In this document: positions 30,308 to 39,807 of the stretch, one piece after another
Numbering within the stretch: the first letter of the stretch is position 1
Layout: every line of letters starts with the position of its first letter
Source: Roseburia sp.
GTDB taxonomy: Bacteria; Bacillota; Clostridia; Lachnospirales; Lachnospiraceae
Length of the DNA: 64,000 nucleotides
Assembly: GCA_022771695.1 (NCBI GenBank)
Contig: JALEKJ010000062.1
Coordinates: 1 to 64,000, forward strand
Direction of reading: 5' to 3'
The notes under the pieces: generated by a model
Told to the model about the DNA's origin: nothing
Databases searched by the model: none
Seen by the model: only the letters and a program-made list of their open reading frames with translations
Made by a program: the position numbers and the translations under genes

Positions 30308-30901
30308 CTACACTCTGTTTGTCCCCAACTGCTGATTCTGTCTCTTTTTTCTTCGGGTATTCACGATACAATATGAAATAATTGCGGTAATCAAATCTAT
30401 CCCCGGTATAAATTGCAGGATTGACATAGCAACAGCAAGTCCTGTGCCGACATATCTTTCTCTTACCGCCAGAATATTTCCACATATGCCATATACGCCG
30501 GGAGTCATCAAAAGCAACGCCCCCATTCCGCATACCTGTGCAACCGTTTCCTTGCCGCCGATATACCATACAATCAGACCGGCGACAAAAAACAGTCCCA
30601 TAAAGCCCCATACCAGAAGATATCCACAGCGAATCATCAAATTCCAAAATAGCACCCATTCGCTATCTCCACCAATTACGGACCATATAATTACGAAAAC
30701 AATGTTTGCCAAGACTATCACTGCATACAGCCCCACCAACGCTATCACCATTATCGAGCCAAAGTCCAAGTGCATATTCATATGATAATCTATTTGATTC
30801 ATGACCTCACCTGTCAGACCAGCCAGTAATATTGCAGCATACGGAAATATCATCAAGGCAACTGCCAATATCAACACCATTATTTTCACTGCATTTTTCA
30901 T
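30308..30901 (-). CDS. Multi-pass membrane protein of unknown function
   Basis: Several predicted TM segments; no family recognised. Confidence 0.65.
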   Translation of the reverse strand: MKNAVKIMVLILAVALMIFPYAAILLAGLTGEVMNQIDYHMNMHLDFGSIMVIALVGLYAVIVLANIVFVIIWSVIGGDSEWVLFWNLMIRCGYLLVWGFMGLFFVAGLIVWYIGGKETVAQVCGMGALLLMTPGVYGICGNILAVRERYVGTGLAVAMSILQFIPGIDLITAIISYCIVNTRRKKRQNQQLGTNRV

Positions 30902-30911
30902 CAGTATACTC

Positions 30912-32198
30912 CTATTTTTCCTCTAAGAGTTTCTCGATACTCACCAATTTTACACATACCACAAAAATGCGGGTAGCCAAGGTCAAATCTTCAAGCTCCG
31001 GGAAAGACGGCGAAATTCGGATGACAGAGTCATGCGGATCTTTTCCATATGGGAACGGTGCACCTGCCGGGGTCATTACAACGCCCGCTTTCATCGCTTT
31101 TTTTACTACCTTCTTCGCACAGCCATCCAAGGTCTCGTATGTGATAAAGTATCCACCCTTTGGACTATACCAGCTACCAACTCCCAAATCTTTTAATTCT
31201 GTTTCAAACATATCGCTAATCATTTCAAATTTCGGACGCAGGGATGCCGCATGTTTTCTCATATGCTCTGTGATTCCGTGAACATCCTTAAAGAAACGTA
31301 CATGACGAAGCTGATTCACCTTATCATGTCCAATGGTCTGAATTTTAAGCTGCTTCTTGATATCCTCCAAATTGTTCGCAGAAGTCGCAACTGCAGCCAC
31401 ACCGGAGCCCGGGAAACTAATCTTGCTTGTAGAACAGAACTTATATACCAAATCAGGATTTCCTGCCCTCTTACACTCTGCCAGAATCTCAATCAGGTGA
31501 TCTTGATCAAGGTCATACAAATGATGTACGCAGTATGCGTTATCCCAATAAATACGGAAGTCTTTTGCCGCCGGTTTCAATCTCGCAAAGCGGCGCACGG
31601 TTTCATCAGAATATGTGATTCCCTGTGGGTTAGAGTACTTCGGCACACACCAGATACCCTTAATTGCCTCATCCTTGCTTACCAGGTCTTCTACCATATC
31701 CATGTCAGGACCTGTCGGGAGCATCGGCACATTAATCATCTCTATTCCAAAATATTCTGTAATAGCAAAATGTCTGTCATATCCCGGAACCGGACATAAA
31801 AACTTTACTTTATCTAACTTGCACCATGGTGTGTTGCCCATAACACCATGAGTCATAGAACGCGAAATGGTGTCATACATGATATTTAAGCTGGAGTTTC
31901 CATAGATAATGATATTATCCGGATTACATTCAATCATATCACCGATGAGCACCTTTGCCTCATGAATACCGTCCAGCACACCGTAGTTGCGGCAGTCTGT
32001 ACCGTCCTCGCACGCAAGATCAGAATACGGAGACAGGACATCCATCATTCCCATTGACAAATCCAACTGCTCCTGAGACGGTTTTCCTCTTGACATATCA
32101 AGCTGCAACCCGCGCTTCTGATACTTTTTGTATTCCGCCTCCAGACCCTCTTTCTCCTTCAGTAACTCCTCTTTGCTCATCTCCTGATAAGACTTCAT
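30912..32198 (-). CDS. PLP-dependent aminotransferase (AspT/DUF4423 class, type Ic-like aspartate aminotransferase)
   Basis: RGLQLDMSRGKPSQEQLDLS…, CPVPGYDRHFAI, CVPKYSNPQGITYSDET, FCSTSKISFPGSGVA. Confidence 0.88.
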   Translation of the reverse strand: MKSYQEMSKEELLKEKEGLEAEYKKYQKRGLQLDMSRGKPSQEQLDLSMGMMDVLSPYSDLACEDGTDCRNYGVLDGIHEAKVLIGDMIECNPDNIIIYGNSSLNIMYDTISRSMTHGVMGNTPWCKLDKVKFLCPVPGYDRHFAITEYFGIEMINVPMLPTGPDMDMVEDLVSKDEAIKGIWCVPKYSNPQGITYSDETVRRFARLKPAAKDFRIYWDNAYCVHHLYDLDQDHLIEILAECKRAGNPDLVYKFCSTSKISFPGSGVAAVATSANNLEDIKKQLKIQTIGHDKVNQLRHVRFFKDVHGITEHMRKHAASLRPKFEMISDMFETELKDLGVGSWYSPKGGYFITYETLDGCAKKVVKKAMKAGVVMTPAGAPFPYGKDPHDSVIRISPSFPELEDLTLATRIFVVCVKLVSIEKLLEEK

Positions 32199-32201
32199 TT
32201 C

Positions 32202-33536
32202 TTAATCCTCCTCTTCATATATACCCTTGATTTTATGGAAATATTCCCGGATATTTTTCTCATAGCCATTTGCAGACGGCTGATAGAACTTACGGTCGGT
32301 CAGGCCATCCGGCAGATACTGCTGCTCTACATAATGATTCGGATATGCATGTGCATATTTATACCCCACACCATGTCCAAGCTTATCGGATGCTTTGTAG
32401 TGGGCATCCTGCAAATGCACCGGAATCGGTGCCGTCATCGTATTTTTCACTGCCTCCATGGCATCACTGATGGCACAGACCGCAGAATTGCTCTTCGGCG
32501 CACTTGCTACATAGGTAACTGCCTGTGCCAGAATAATCTGCGCTTCCGGCATACCGACGCGCTCTACCGCCTGTGCCGCCGATGTTGCAACCACTAACGC
32601 CATCGGGTCTGCATTGCTGACATCCTCCGCCGCACAAATCATGATTCGCCTTGCGATGAATTTGATATCCTCGCCTGCATAGAGCATTCTTGCCAAATAG
32701 TAGACAGCCGCATCCGGGTCAGACCCCCGCATGCTCTTTATAAAAGCAGAGATTGTATCATAATGATTATCTCCGGATTTATCATATTTTACGACGCGTT
32801 TCTGAATACACTCGCTCGCCACTTCCAGTGTGATGTGAATCTTTCCGTCCGTGCTTCGCTCCGTTGTAAGTACACCAAGCTCAATGGCTGTCAGTGCAGC
32901 CCTGGCATCCCCATTGGAAACATCCGCCAGAAAATCAAGCGCATCCTCATCAAGGACAGCGTTGTAAACACCCAAGCCCTTTTCCTTATCCTCTACCGCC
33001 CTTTGGATGAGCACCTTGATATCATCCTTGGACAAATTTTTCAGTTCAAAGATAATCGAACGGGACAAAAGCGCTCCGTTTACCTCAAAATACGGATTCT
33101 CCGTCGTCGCGCCAATCAGAATAATTGTTCCGTCCTCAACAAACGGCAGCAGATAATCCTGCTGTCCCTTATTGAACCGATGGATCTCATCGATAAACAG
33201 AATGGTCTTTTTCCCATACATACCCTGGTTGTTCTTCGCCTGTGTGATAACCTCCTCCATATCCTTCTTGCCGGCGGAAGTTGCATTAATCTGCAGAAAT
33301 TCTGCGGAAGTCGTGTTTGCGATGACTTTTGCCAACGTGGTCTTTCCCGTTCCGGGCGGTCCATAAAGAATGATGGAACTTAACTTATCCGCTTTGATTG
33401 CCCGGTATAGCAACTTATCCTTTCCTATGATATGCTGCTGTCCTACCATCTCATCCAGCGTCGCAGGGCGAAGTCTGGATGCCAACGGAGACTCGGTCTC
33501 CTTATTCTGTTCTCTCATGTACTCGAATAAATCCAT
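32202..33536 (-). CDS. rarA: Replication-associated recombination protein A (RarA/MgsA)
   Basis: SPLASRLRPATLDEMVGQQHIIG, LYGPPGTGKTTLAKVIA, LFIDEIHRFNKGQQDYLLPFVE. Confidence 0.96.
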   Translation of the reverse strand: MDLFEYMREQNKETESPLASRLRPATLDEMVGQQHIIGKDKLLYRAIKADKLSSIILYGPPGTGKTTLAKVIANTTSAEFLQINATSAGKKDMEEVITQAKNNQGMYGKKTILFIDEIHRFNKGQQDYLLPFVEDGTIILIGATTENPYFEVNGALLSRSIIFELKNLSKDDIKVLIQRAVEDKEKGLGVYNAVLDEDALDFLADVSNGDARAALTAIELGVLTTERSTDGKIHITLEVASECIQKRVVKYDKSGDNHYDTISAFIKSMRGSDPDAAVYYLARMLYAGEDIKFIARRIMICAAEDVSNADPMALVVATSAAQAVERVGMPEAQIILAQAVTYVASAPKSNSAVCAISDAMEAVKNTMTAPIPVHLQDAHYKASDKLGHGVGYKYAHAYPNHYVEQQYLPDGLTDRKFYQPSANGYEKNIREYFHKIKGIYEEED

Positions 33537-33575
33537 GTAAAAACCTGCCTTCGTACTCTTATTTGCAAGAAAAAG

Positions 33576-33671
33576 TCACTGCCTGTCCGTTGCATAAAAA
33601 TTCTTGTTTTCTTTTGTCTTTCTCAGACGGACATTTGACCATTCTGAATTTTCCTGCATCAAATCTTGCAT
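33576..33671 (-). CDS. Candidate 31-aa small ORF upstream of rarA (MQDLMQENSEWSNVRLRKTKENKNFYATDRQ)
   Basis: ATG preceded by GAGGG at usual spacing; not in the supplied ORF track; could be a chance ORF. Confidence 0.35.
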   Translation of the reverse strand: MQDLMQENSEWSNVRLRKTKENKNFYATDRQ

Positions 33672-34039
33672 TTTACCCTCGTTTTTTCTGATAAAATTGC
33701 ATTTTCAATGGCGATTATGACAGATTTGTCTCGTAAAATTTCAATTCAAATACTACCATACATGAAGTGAACACTTTTTACAAGTAATAATATGCATTTT
33801 CGCCATTCTGTATGATTTTATTGTCAAAACGGTTTCTCTACTGTGAGATTTAGATAACCATATGCTAGATGATAACATTTTTTCCAATAAGCGTCATCTC
33901 TTTTCTCTTACAGAATAAAAATGCGTAAAGTTACGCGCTATGTAAAAAAAGGAACATAGCTCTCTGCCACGTTCCTTCTCTTCTCTATAGCCAAATCCCT
34001 GCTGCCCGGAATCCGGCTTTATGCTATCTAATTTGAAAA

Positions 34040-34061
34040 GAGACGGCAAGCCTGCCGTCTC
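34040..34061. terminator. Terminator downstream of the multicopper oxidase gene
   Basis: GAGACGGCA-AGCC-TGCCGTCTC. Confidence 0.7.
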
Positions 34062-34070
34062 TCCTCATTT

Positions 34071-37000
34071 CTATTTTCCAACACAGTCCATAAGCACCCG
34101 GCAAATGTTCTTGCATTTGCACCCAATGCCCTGTTTCATCACACGGAAAATGCCCCACATACCGGATTCGACATCCCATTTCAGGCTTCCGGACCGATAG
34201 AGATAGTCGCCCGGACAGCACGCACCATCCTTTAATTCCATATCAAAGGTATTGCCGATGCTGACAGCGCCCTGCATAGGGACGATTCGTGAATAAGGGT
34301 TCCTCGACTGCTTGCTCCATTCATTTCCATGGATGACAAACCCTACGTTTCGCGGCTTATCTGCGGGCATCATCGTACGAAAAATCACCCGCTCTCCAGT
34401 GTAAGCCTTAAAGACAGGAGTCGCCGGATCGCCGTGTATTTTACTGCTAAACACTTTGGATATTCTATTGTTCTTTTCCAACCGGTTTGCAAACCGCTCT
34501 GAACGGTAATTATATCCCTTCTCGCCCGTATCCTCTGCATCCGGTTCTTCTCCCTCCTCCGTGGCGGTTGTCTTTATCAGTTCTCCGTCCCTGTCAAGCA
34601 AACGGATTCCGTTTTGAATCATCACAACGCATTCTCTATAGTTCTCGACTCCCGGCGCCGTTATGACAACTTCCTCTTCATGCAGTGCTTTTGCCAAAGA
34701 GAAATTACGATACCATCTCGCTCCCGGCGGTTCGATTATCACGGCTCCAAACAGCCCATGGTATCTGTGATTTCGCATATCGCCGAAGGACTGTAGGATA
34801 CAGGCTCCATATTCCCGGTCTGCATACCACAGATATTTTTTACTCTCTCCCGGTCCCACCGTCTGCTCTCTGTTGTTATACCCCACATTGATACCCGAGT
34901 CACATACCGCGTCATAGTTCAGAAACTGAGGATTTAGAGACACCCGCATAGAAGGCTTGTGCGGCATATCAAGCGGTACTTTCGGATAGTCAAAATACGG
35001 TACCGGCTTATCAAACAGATTGTGAAGGGTAACCTCTATCCAATCCCCTGCATTTGCCCTTAAAATCAAAGGTTTGGGTTCATATTTTTCGTCCATTGCC
35101 TTCTCCGCTTCTTCCAACGGAACAAACAGTAGTCCGTCCGGGTCATGGTCCCCATACCGGTTATATCGGATTTCTCTTTGAATCGCCGCCACCTCATATT
35201 TTCGGATAACTGCATTTTTACCCGGACATGGCGGAAGCGGCAGAAGCTTTTCCTTGCACAGTGGTTTTAAGCGCTTTTTATGGTGGTCATATGCCCTTAT
35301 AATGCCCCACAAACCCAGCCATGCATCATCAATTCCACCCAAATAATAGAGATAATCTCCCGGTCCGTACTGCTTCGTAATGCGTATATTGAACGCCTCC
35401 GATATGCCAATGGTCTGGGATGCCACGTCAGGGGATGCCGGATCTGCAATTTCCTTTTTCCAGTTCATTCCTGTGAGATTGAAGGCATGCTGTTCTTCAT
35501 GTGCTCCGTCCAAAAGGCGAATCATTAACTCATCACCGGGGTAGGTCTCCAGAATCGGTGTCGCCGGGTCCCCGTGCACAAGAGAGCTGAACACATATGC
35601 CGGATCGCTGTGATTCTTTAAGCGCTCACGCATCGGCTCGCACCGGTAGTTTATGCCCATGACACCCGGATCGTCGTGAGAGCCCGGAACCTCCGGCGGA
35701 TTCAGTGCTTTCCCATCCTCGTCAAACAATAAGGCAAAATCGTGCACAAACAATGCAAACTCACGGAACGAACTTCCATCTCTTCGCTTTATGACTGCCT
35801 TTGTACCGTAATTTATCTCCTTGCCCGTGCGTATGTCATGGAAGGTAGCTCCTGCCTCTTCTACCAGAAGTGCTCCGAACACACCATGTTGCTGATGGGA
35901 ATTTGCAAACAGGTGGTCATGGAAAAATACCGTCCGAAGCTCCGTATTCAGGAAAAATTGCTCGATCAACGTCTCATATTGTCTGGCACCGGCAATGTTA
36001 TTCCACCCGTTGGCGGCTCCGTCCGAAACAATGGTATCAAACTTTACCAGATGAATATGATAGCCCACAATATCTGTCCTTGTCTTCATCTGGAACGGAC
36101 TTTCCTCCAAAAATTCCGGAAGCAGATTTGTCAGTCGGACTTCGATGCAGTCACCGGCATTCGCACGAATGACAAGCGGCTCCACACGAAGCTTTCCACA
36201 CTCTACTTTTTTCACATAAGCTTCCAGACCGCCGTGCTTTTCCAGTTCCTCCTTCATCACAAAGAATCTTCCCTGTGGGTCATTCCAGCCATAGGAATTG
36301 TAAATTACCTTCGCCTGCACCAGTGCAATTTCGAATATTTTCACCTTCTCGCATTCTACTTTGCAGCAGCACTCCTCTGATGCTCCACTCGCTTCCGTCA
36401 TATCACACTCTGTTTGCACATCACAATTCTCCGGTGCATCATACTCTTTTTTCATACACTTATCTGTGTGACACGGACAGGTATCGCAGTACAATGCTCC
36501 CGGTTCAAAATCCGGCACAAAGTTTGCCTGCTCCAGCTCTGTCGGTTCCCTTTTAATGCTTCCGTCCGGGTTTAACACCCCAAGCGGTGGCTGCAATGGA
36601 GGCTCTCCATATTCCCCTTTAATAAAATTCGGATATCCCGGATGCAGTTCATCTTTCTTCGGCGGCCGTATGCGGTCCTTAAGCGGCATCAGCGGAGGTA
36701 TCGCCGTGCCATCCGGCAAGGTGCCCGTACCATCCTCAAGTCTGTCGTGTATCCGCCAAAGCGTCCACATGCCTTCATGAAAATGTGGATAAAGGTGACA
36801 GTGAAAAATGACATCACCGATTGTCCGGTTCAGACTTCCCGCTCCGTGAAGAATATCCAAGGTATAACACTCCTGCGGGCTGATAGAAATGGAATCAATA
36901 ATGGTTGAATTCGGGTTATCCCCCTCCAACCGCCATTGATGATTGTGGAGATGGAACACGTGCGTTTCCTTCACTCCGCCATGAATCAGGCGTATTTTTG

Positions 37001-37829
37001 ATGGGTCTCCCACATAAGCCCGTAAAATAGGCGGTGCCGGGTCCCCATACACCCAGGAGCTCATAGAAATGTCCTCTCCGGTATCACTGTGTTCATCCGT
37101 AAGAGGTGGACGGTTTCTCATAGGCTCTGCGCGATAGCTGATTGCCGTCGTAGAAGAAGGCAGACCTGTATGCGGATCGACCGGCTGATTGCCGTCTTTA
37201 TTCTTTATCTCCAGCTCGTCATGGAAAAACACTGCGTACTCGCGGAATGCAGGATGGACGGGGTGATAGATATCGGCAAACAAACCGCTTTTAAGCTCCT
37301 CCCCCGTCTCCGGATCAAGCCAGACAGATTCTGCCGCTTCTACGATAATCGCTCCGAACAATCCATGCACATTCGTTCCTTTCTCGCTACTTCTTGTATC
37401 TCCCATATCTTGAAAGGAAAATACACCTTCACGGTCTGCATACCACGTGTAAACAATCTCGTTTTCGGTTGTGGAATCCCGATTGAAGCCGACACTTGCT
37501 CCGTCCGAGGTCTGCACATCATAGCGCAGTCCCTGTACATGAATAGACAATGGACGTTTCAGAGAATGTGTAAAACGTATCTTTATCTCGTCCCCTACGT
37601 TCGCCCGAATTACCAGCGGCTGTACTTCTTTTGCAGGCTGCGGCGGTGTCATTGCAAAATTTTCCCACGCTGCCTTTTGCACTCTGTCCGCATCCTTTTT
37701 TAATACATACAACAACCCATTCGGATCATGGTCGCCATACTTATTGTATACAATCGGAATCTCGATTGCTTCTATCTCATAAAAGCGGCTTTTCTGCGCA
37801 CTGTTATAGTTGCATAGCTGCATTTTCAT
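34071..37829 (-). CDS. Large MnxG-like multicopper oxidase family protein (three repeats of two cupredoxin domains)
   Basis: Three repeats each starting with xYNxYGxxDPxG; copper motifs HVFHLHNH and HCHLYPHFHEGMW in repeat 1, HIHLVKFD and HDHLFANSHQQHG in repeat 2. Confidence 0.88.
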   Translation of the reverse strand: MKMQLCNYNSAQKSRFYEIEAIEIPIVYNKYGDHDPNGLLYVLKKDADRVQKAAWENFAMTPPQPAKEVQPLVIRANVGDEIKIRFTHSLKRPLSIHVQGLRYDVQTSDGASVGFNRDSTTENEIVYTWYADREGVFSFQDMGDTRSSEKGTNVHGLFGAIIVEAAESVWLDPETGEELKSGLFADIYHPVHPAFREYAVFFHDELEIKNKDGNQPVDPHTGLPSSTTAISYRAEPMRNRPPLTDEHSDTGEDISMSSWVYGDPAPPILRAYVGDPSKIRLIHGGVKETHVFHLHNHQWRLEGDNPNSTIIDSISISPQECYTLDILHGAGSLNRTIGDVIFHCHLYPHFHEGMWTLWRIHDRLEDGTGTLPDGTAIPPLMPLKDRIRPPKKDELHPGYPNFIKGEYGEPPLQPPLGVLNPDGSIKREPTELEQANFVPDFEPGALYCDTCPCHTDKCMKKEYDAPENCDVQTECDMTEASGASEECCCKVECEKVKIFEIALVQAKVIYNSYGWNDPQGRFFVMKEELEKHGGLEAYVKKVECGKLRVEPLVIRANAGDCIEVRLTNLLPEFLEESPFQMKTRTDIVGYHIHLVKFDTIVSDGAANGWNNIAGARQYETLIEQFFLNTELRTVFFHDHLFANSHQQHGVFGALLVEEAGATFHDIRTGKEINYGTKAVIKRRDGSSFREFALFVHDFALLFDEDGKALNPPEVPGSHDDPGVMGINYRCEPMRERLKNHSDPAYVFSSLVHGDPATPILETYPGDELMIRLLDGAHEEQHAFNLTGMNWKKEIADPASPDVASQTIGISEAFNIRITKQYGPGDYLYYLGGIDDAWLGLWGIIRAYDHHKKRLKPLCKEKLLPLPPCPGKNAVIRKYEVAAIQREIRYNRYGDHDPDGLLFVPLEEAEKAMDEKYEPKPLILRANAGDWIEVTLHNLFDKPVPYFDYPKVPLDMPHKPSMRVSLNPQFLNYDAVCDSGINVGYNNREQTVGPGESKKYLWYADREYGACILQSFGDMRNHRYHGLFGAVIIEPPGARWYRNFSLAKALHEEEVVITAPGVENYRECVVMIQNGIRLLDRDGELIKTTATEEGEEPDAEDTGEKGYNYRSERFANRLEKNNRISKVFSSKIHGDPATPVFKAYTGERVIFRTMMPADKPRNVGFVIHGNEWSKQSRNPYSRIVPMQGAVSIGNTFDMELKDGACCPGDYLYRSGSLKWDVESGMWGIFRVMKQGIGCKCKNICRVLMDCVGK

Positions 37830-37924
37830 TCCCCCTTATTCGCATTATCTGTTTGAGCAGGAGAATCCTGCTCTATATCATACGCAAAATATAGGGGACT
37901 GGTGTTTCAAAGTATACTTTTCCT

Positions 37925-38692
37925 CTAATCGAACAATATCTCCTCCACTGTCACAAACGTATACCCCTCGCGCTGCAGCTCATCGATAATTTTAAACGCC
38001 GCCTTGACCGAGGACTTCGACGCATCATGAAGCAGAATGATATCATTCTCCCTCACCTTATCCACAACCCGCTTTGCAATCACATCGGAATTGCTCGTCT
38101 TCCAGTCCAGTGGGTCCACATCCCACAGCACCTCAATCATCTTCGTCTCGTAATCAAGATTGCACTTCCAACACCCAAACGGCGGTCGAATATATTCAGG
38201 ATATTCGCCCGTAATCTCATGGATTGCGGCATTGGTCTTATCCACCTGCTCGATTGCCGCTGTGTCGGATAAATTTTTCAGATTTACATGCTCGTAAGAA
38301 TGCGTGCCAATCAAATGTCCTTCTGCATAAATATCTGCCACGATGTCCGGATACTTTTCCACCTCTTTTCCCAGCAAAAAAAACGTGGCTTTCACACCAC
38401 GTTCTTTTAAGCCCGCCAGCAGCATTTCCGTATAGTCCGGATTCGGACCGTCGTCAAAGGTAATCGCAACCTTTTTCATACCATCTATAGATGGTATACC
38501 ATCTGAAGATGGCATTGTAACTGCGGATGCCATCGTCTCCGCGCTCTTCCTATTCTCAATAGAAATGCCAAACAGCACCAAACACATGACTCCTGCAAAA
38601 ACTAGCATGTCGCATGCCGGATGCCGTCTGCTTTCTCTCTTATATAATCCTGCGGGTATCAGCAATGCTCTCGCCCTTCCTAGCTCTATCAA
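37925..38692 (-). CDS. Polysaccharide deacetylase (NodB homology, CE4)
   Basis: VAITFDDGPNPDYTEMLLAGLKERGVKATFFLLG, GTHSYEHVNL, IRPPFGCWK, DIILLHD. Confidence 0.94.
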   Translation of the reverse strand: MIELGRARALLIPAGLYKRESRRHPACDMLVFAGVMCLVLFGISIENRKSAETMASAVTMPSSDGIPSIDGMKKVAITFDDGPNPDYTEMLLAGLKERGVKATFFLLGKEVEKYPDIVADIYAEGHLIGTHSYEHVNLKNLSDTAAIEQVDKTNAAIHEITGEYPEYIRPPFGCWKCNLDYETKMIEVLWDVDPLDWKTSNSDVIAKRVVDKVRENDIILLHDASKSSVKAAFKIIDELQREGYTFVTVEEILFD

Positions 38693-38715
38693 TAGAGTAT
38701 ATGCAGGCTGCCTAT

Positions 38716-39795
38716 CTACAAGAACTTCGTACCTCCCTCTTCCTCATAGTAATACTCATCATAGTAATCATAATCATCGTAGTAATCATAATCATCGTAG
38801 TAGTCATAATCATCATAGTAGTCATCACTGTAATCATTGTAATAATCACCATAATAGTAGTCATCACCATAGTCATAATCGTCATAATGGTAATCACCAT
38901 AATAGCTGTCGTAGAACTCCTCATAGGAATTCACTCCCATCTCGGTCATACCGGCTGCAATCGTTCCCCACAAGAGCAACGCCAACACCAACGATATGGA
39001 CGCCGTGATGATTCCCGTAACCGCGAAACTCTTTTCCTTGTTCTTGGTAATTTGAACAATCCCAAATATAATCGCAGCTATCGCTGTGATAAAATTAATA
39101 CAAGTGCAGAATAAAAGCAATGACACAATCCCCAGAACCATAGATGTCACGCCAAATGCAATGTCGTTCCCTTTCTGCAGCTGCTGAAAGTTCCCCATGT
39201 ACCCGCTGCCGGCTGTCGGCGTTCCACTCCAAGAGTTTCCCGCATATCCATTGCCCACCAGCGGCGCTCCTCCACAAAAAGCGCCTGCAGGCTGTCCAAG
39301 CAAACGCTCATACGCCAGACGTGGTGCCCCATTTGCCAGATGAATGATGCCGCAATACACAAAACCGCTCTGTAACAGTACCTGCTGCATAATCTTATTA
39401 TCCATATGCGTATCTGCCCTAAGACTTGCGCATCCATGAGCGGATGCCTGCTGCCCGCACCATATAAAACACTGTTTTGCAATTCCCCTCTGTCTGCCGG
39501 CCGAAGCAAGACGGTGTATCGTTCCATACATACCAAAGCTTCTCCACGCACCGTTTGCAATACTTCCGTAGGTCGGGTCTGCCCCTTCTATGTACGAAAA
39601 AACAGCCTCTATACAGCCGTTATCCTCCATAACATAGCTGACGCCTCTGCCGATATCATCTGCAATCATATCTCGCGACGGGTATCCCGGTGTCCACTGA
39701 TTCGGATTCCCCGTTTCCGCCATATATTGCACCGCTCTCTCATAGATGCGCATCACTTCTTCTAAATCTTCTATTCTGGTTTTTCGGATTATCAT
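38716..39795 (-). CDS. GNAT acetyltransferase - DUF4190-like membrane segment - Tyr/Asp-rich tail chimera
   Basis: N-terminal GNAT-like domain, two hydrophobic helices typical of DUF4190, then ~70 aa of YDDYDYYDDYDYYDDYDYY. Confidence 0.8.
   Translation of the reverse strand: MIIRKTRIEDLEEVMRIYERAVQYMAETGNPNQWTPGYPSRDMIADDIGRGVSYVMEDNGCIEAVFSYIEGADPTYGSIANGAWRSFGMYGTIHRLASAGRQRGIAKQCFIWCGQQASAHGCASLRADTHMDNKIMQQVLLQSGFVYCGIIHLANGAPRLAYERLLGQPAGAFCGGAPLVGNGYAGNSWSGTPTAGSGYMGNFQQLQKGNDIAFGVTSMVLGIVSLLLFCTCINFITAIAAIIFGIVQITKNKEKSFAVTGIITASISLVLALLLWGTIAAGMTEMGVNSYEEFYDSYYGDYHYDDYDYGDDYYYGDYYNDYSDDYYDDYDYYDDYDYYDDYDYYDEYYYEEEGGTKFL
38757..38828. repeat. 18-bp tandem repeat (~4 copies; CATCRTAGTARTCATAAT) encoding the DY-rich tail
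   Basis: Units at 38757, 38775, 38793 and 38811, with degenerate copies continuing to ~38900. Confidence 0.85.
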
Positions 39796-39807
39796 CCCGT
39801 TCCTCCT

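Noticed and set aside
32202-33536. AAA+ ATPase considered as a possible defence-system component
   Set aside because: Clear RarA/MgsA housekeeping protein; neighbours are metabolic genes.
36340-36530. Cys-rich segment considered as a RiPP precursor or separate metallothionein gene
   Set aside because: It is internal to the 1252-aa ORF and in frame, with no start/RBS or modification enzymes nearby.
35742-37703. Plus-strand ORFs of ~200 aa over the multicopper oxidase gene
   Set aside because: No recognisable domains; the opposite strand encodes an unambiguous protein with copper motifs.
37830-37924. Sigma-E/sigma-K type promoter in front of the multicopper oxidase
   Set aside because: GCGTATGATATA only weakly resembles the mother-cell consensus; not convincing.
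38757-38900. Regular short repeats that could suggest a CRISPR array
   Set aside because: Repeats are contiguous 18-bp units without spacers and are in frame with the DY-rich protein tail; no cas genes nearby.
38565-39114. Plus-strand ORFs rich in His/Asn/Ser (147 aa) and Ile/Val (166 aa)
   Set aside because: They are antisense readings of the DY-repeat tail; composition is explained by the repeat and there is no independent RBS or homology.
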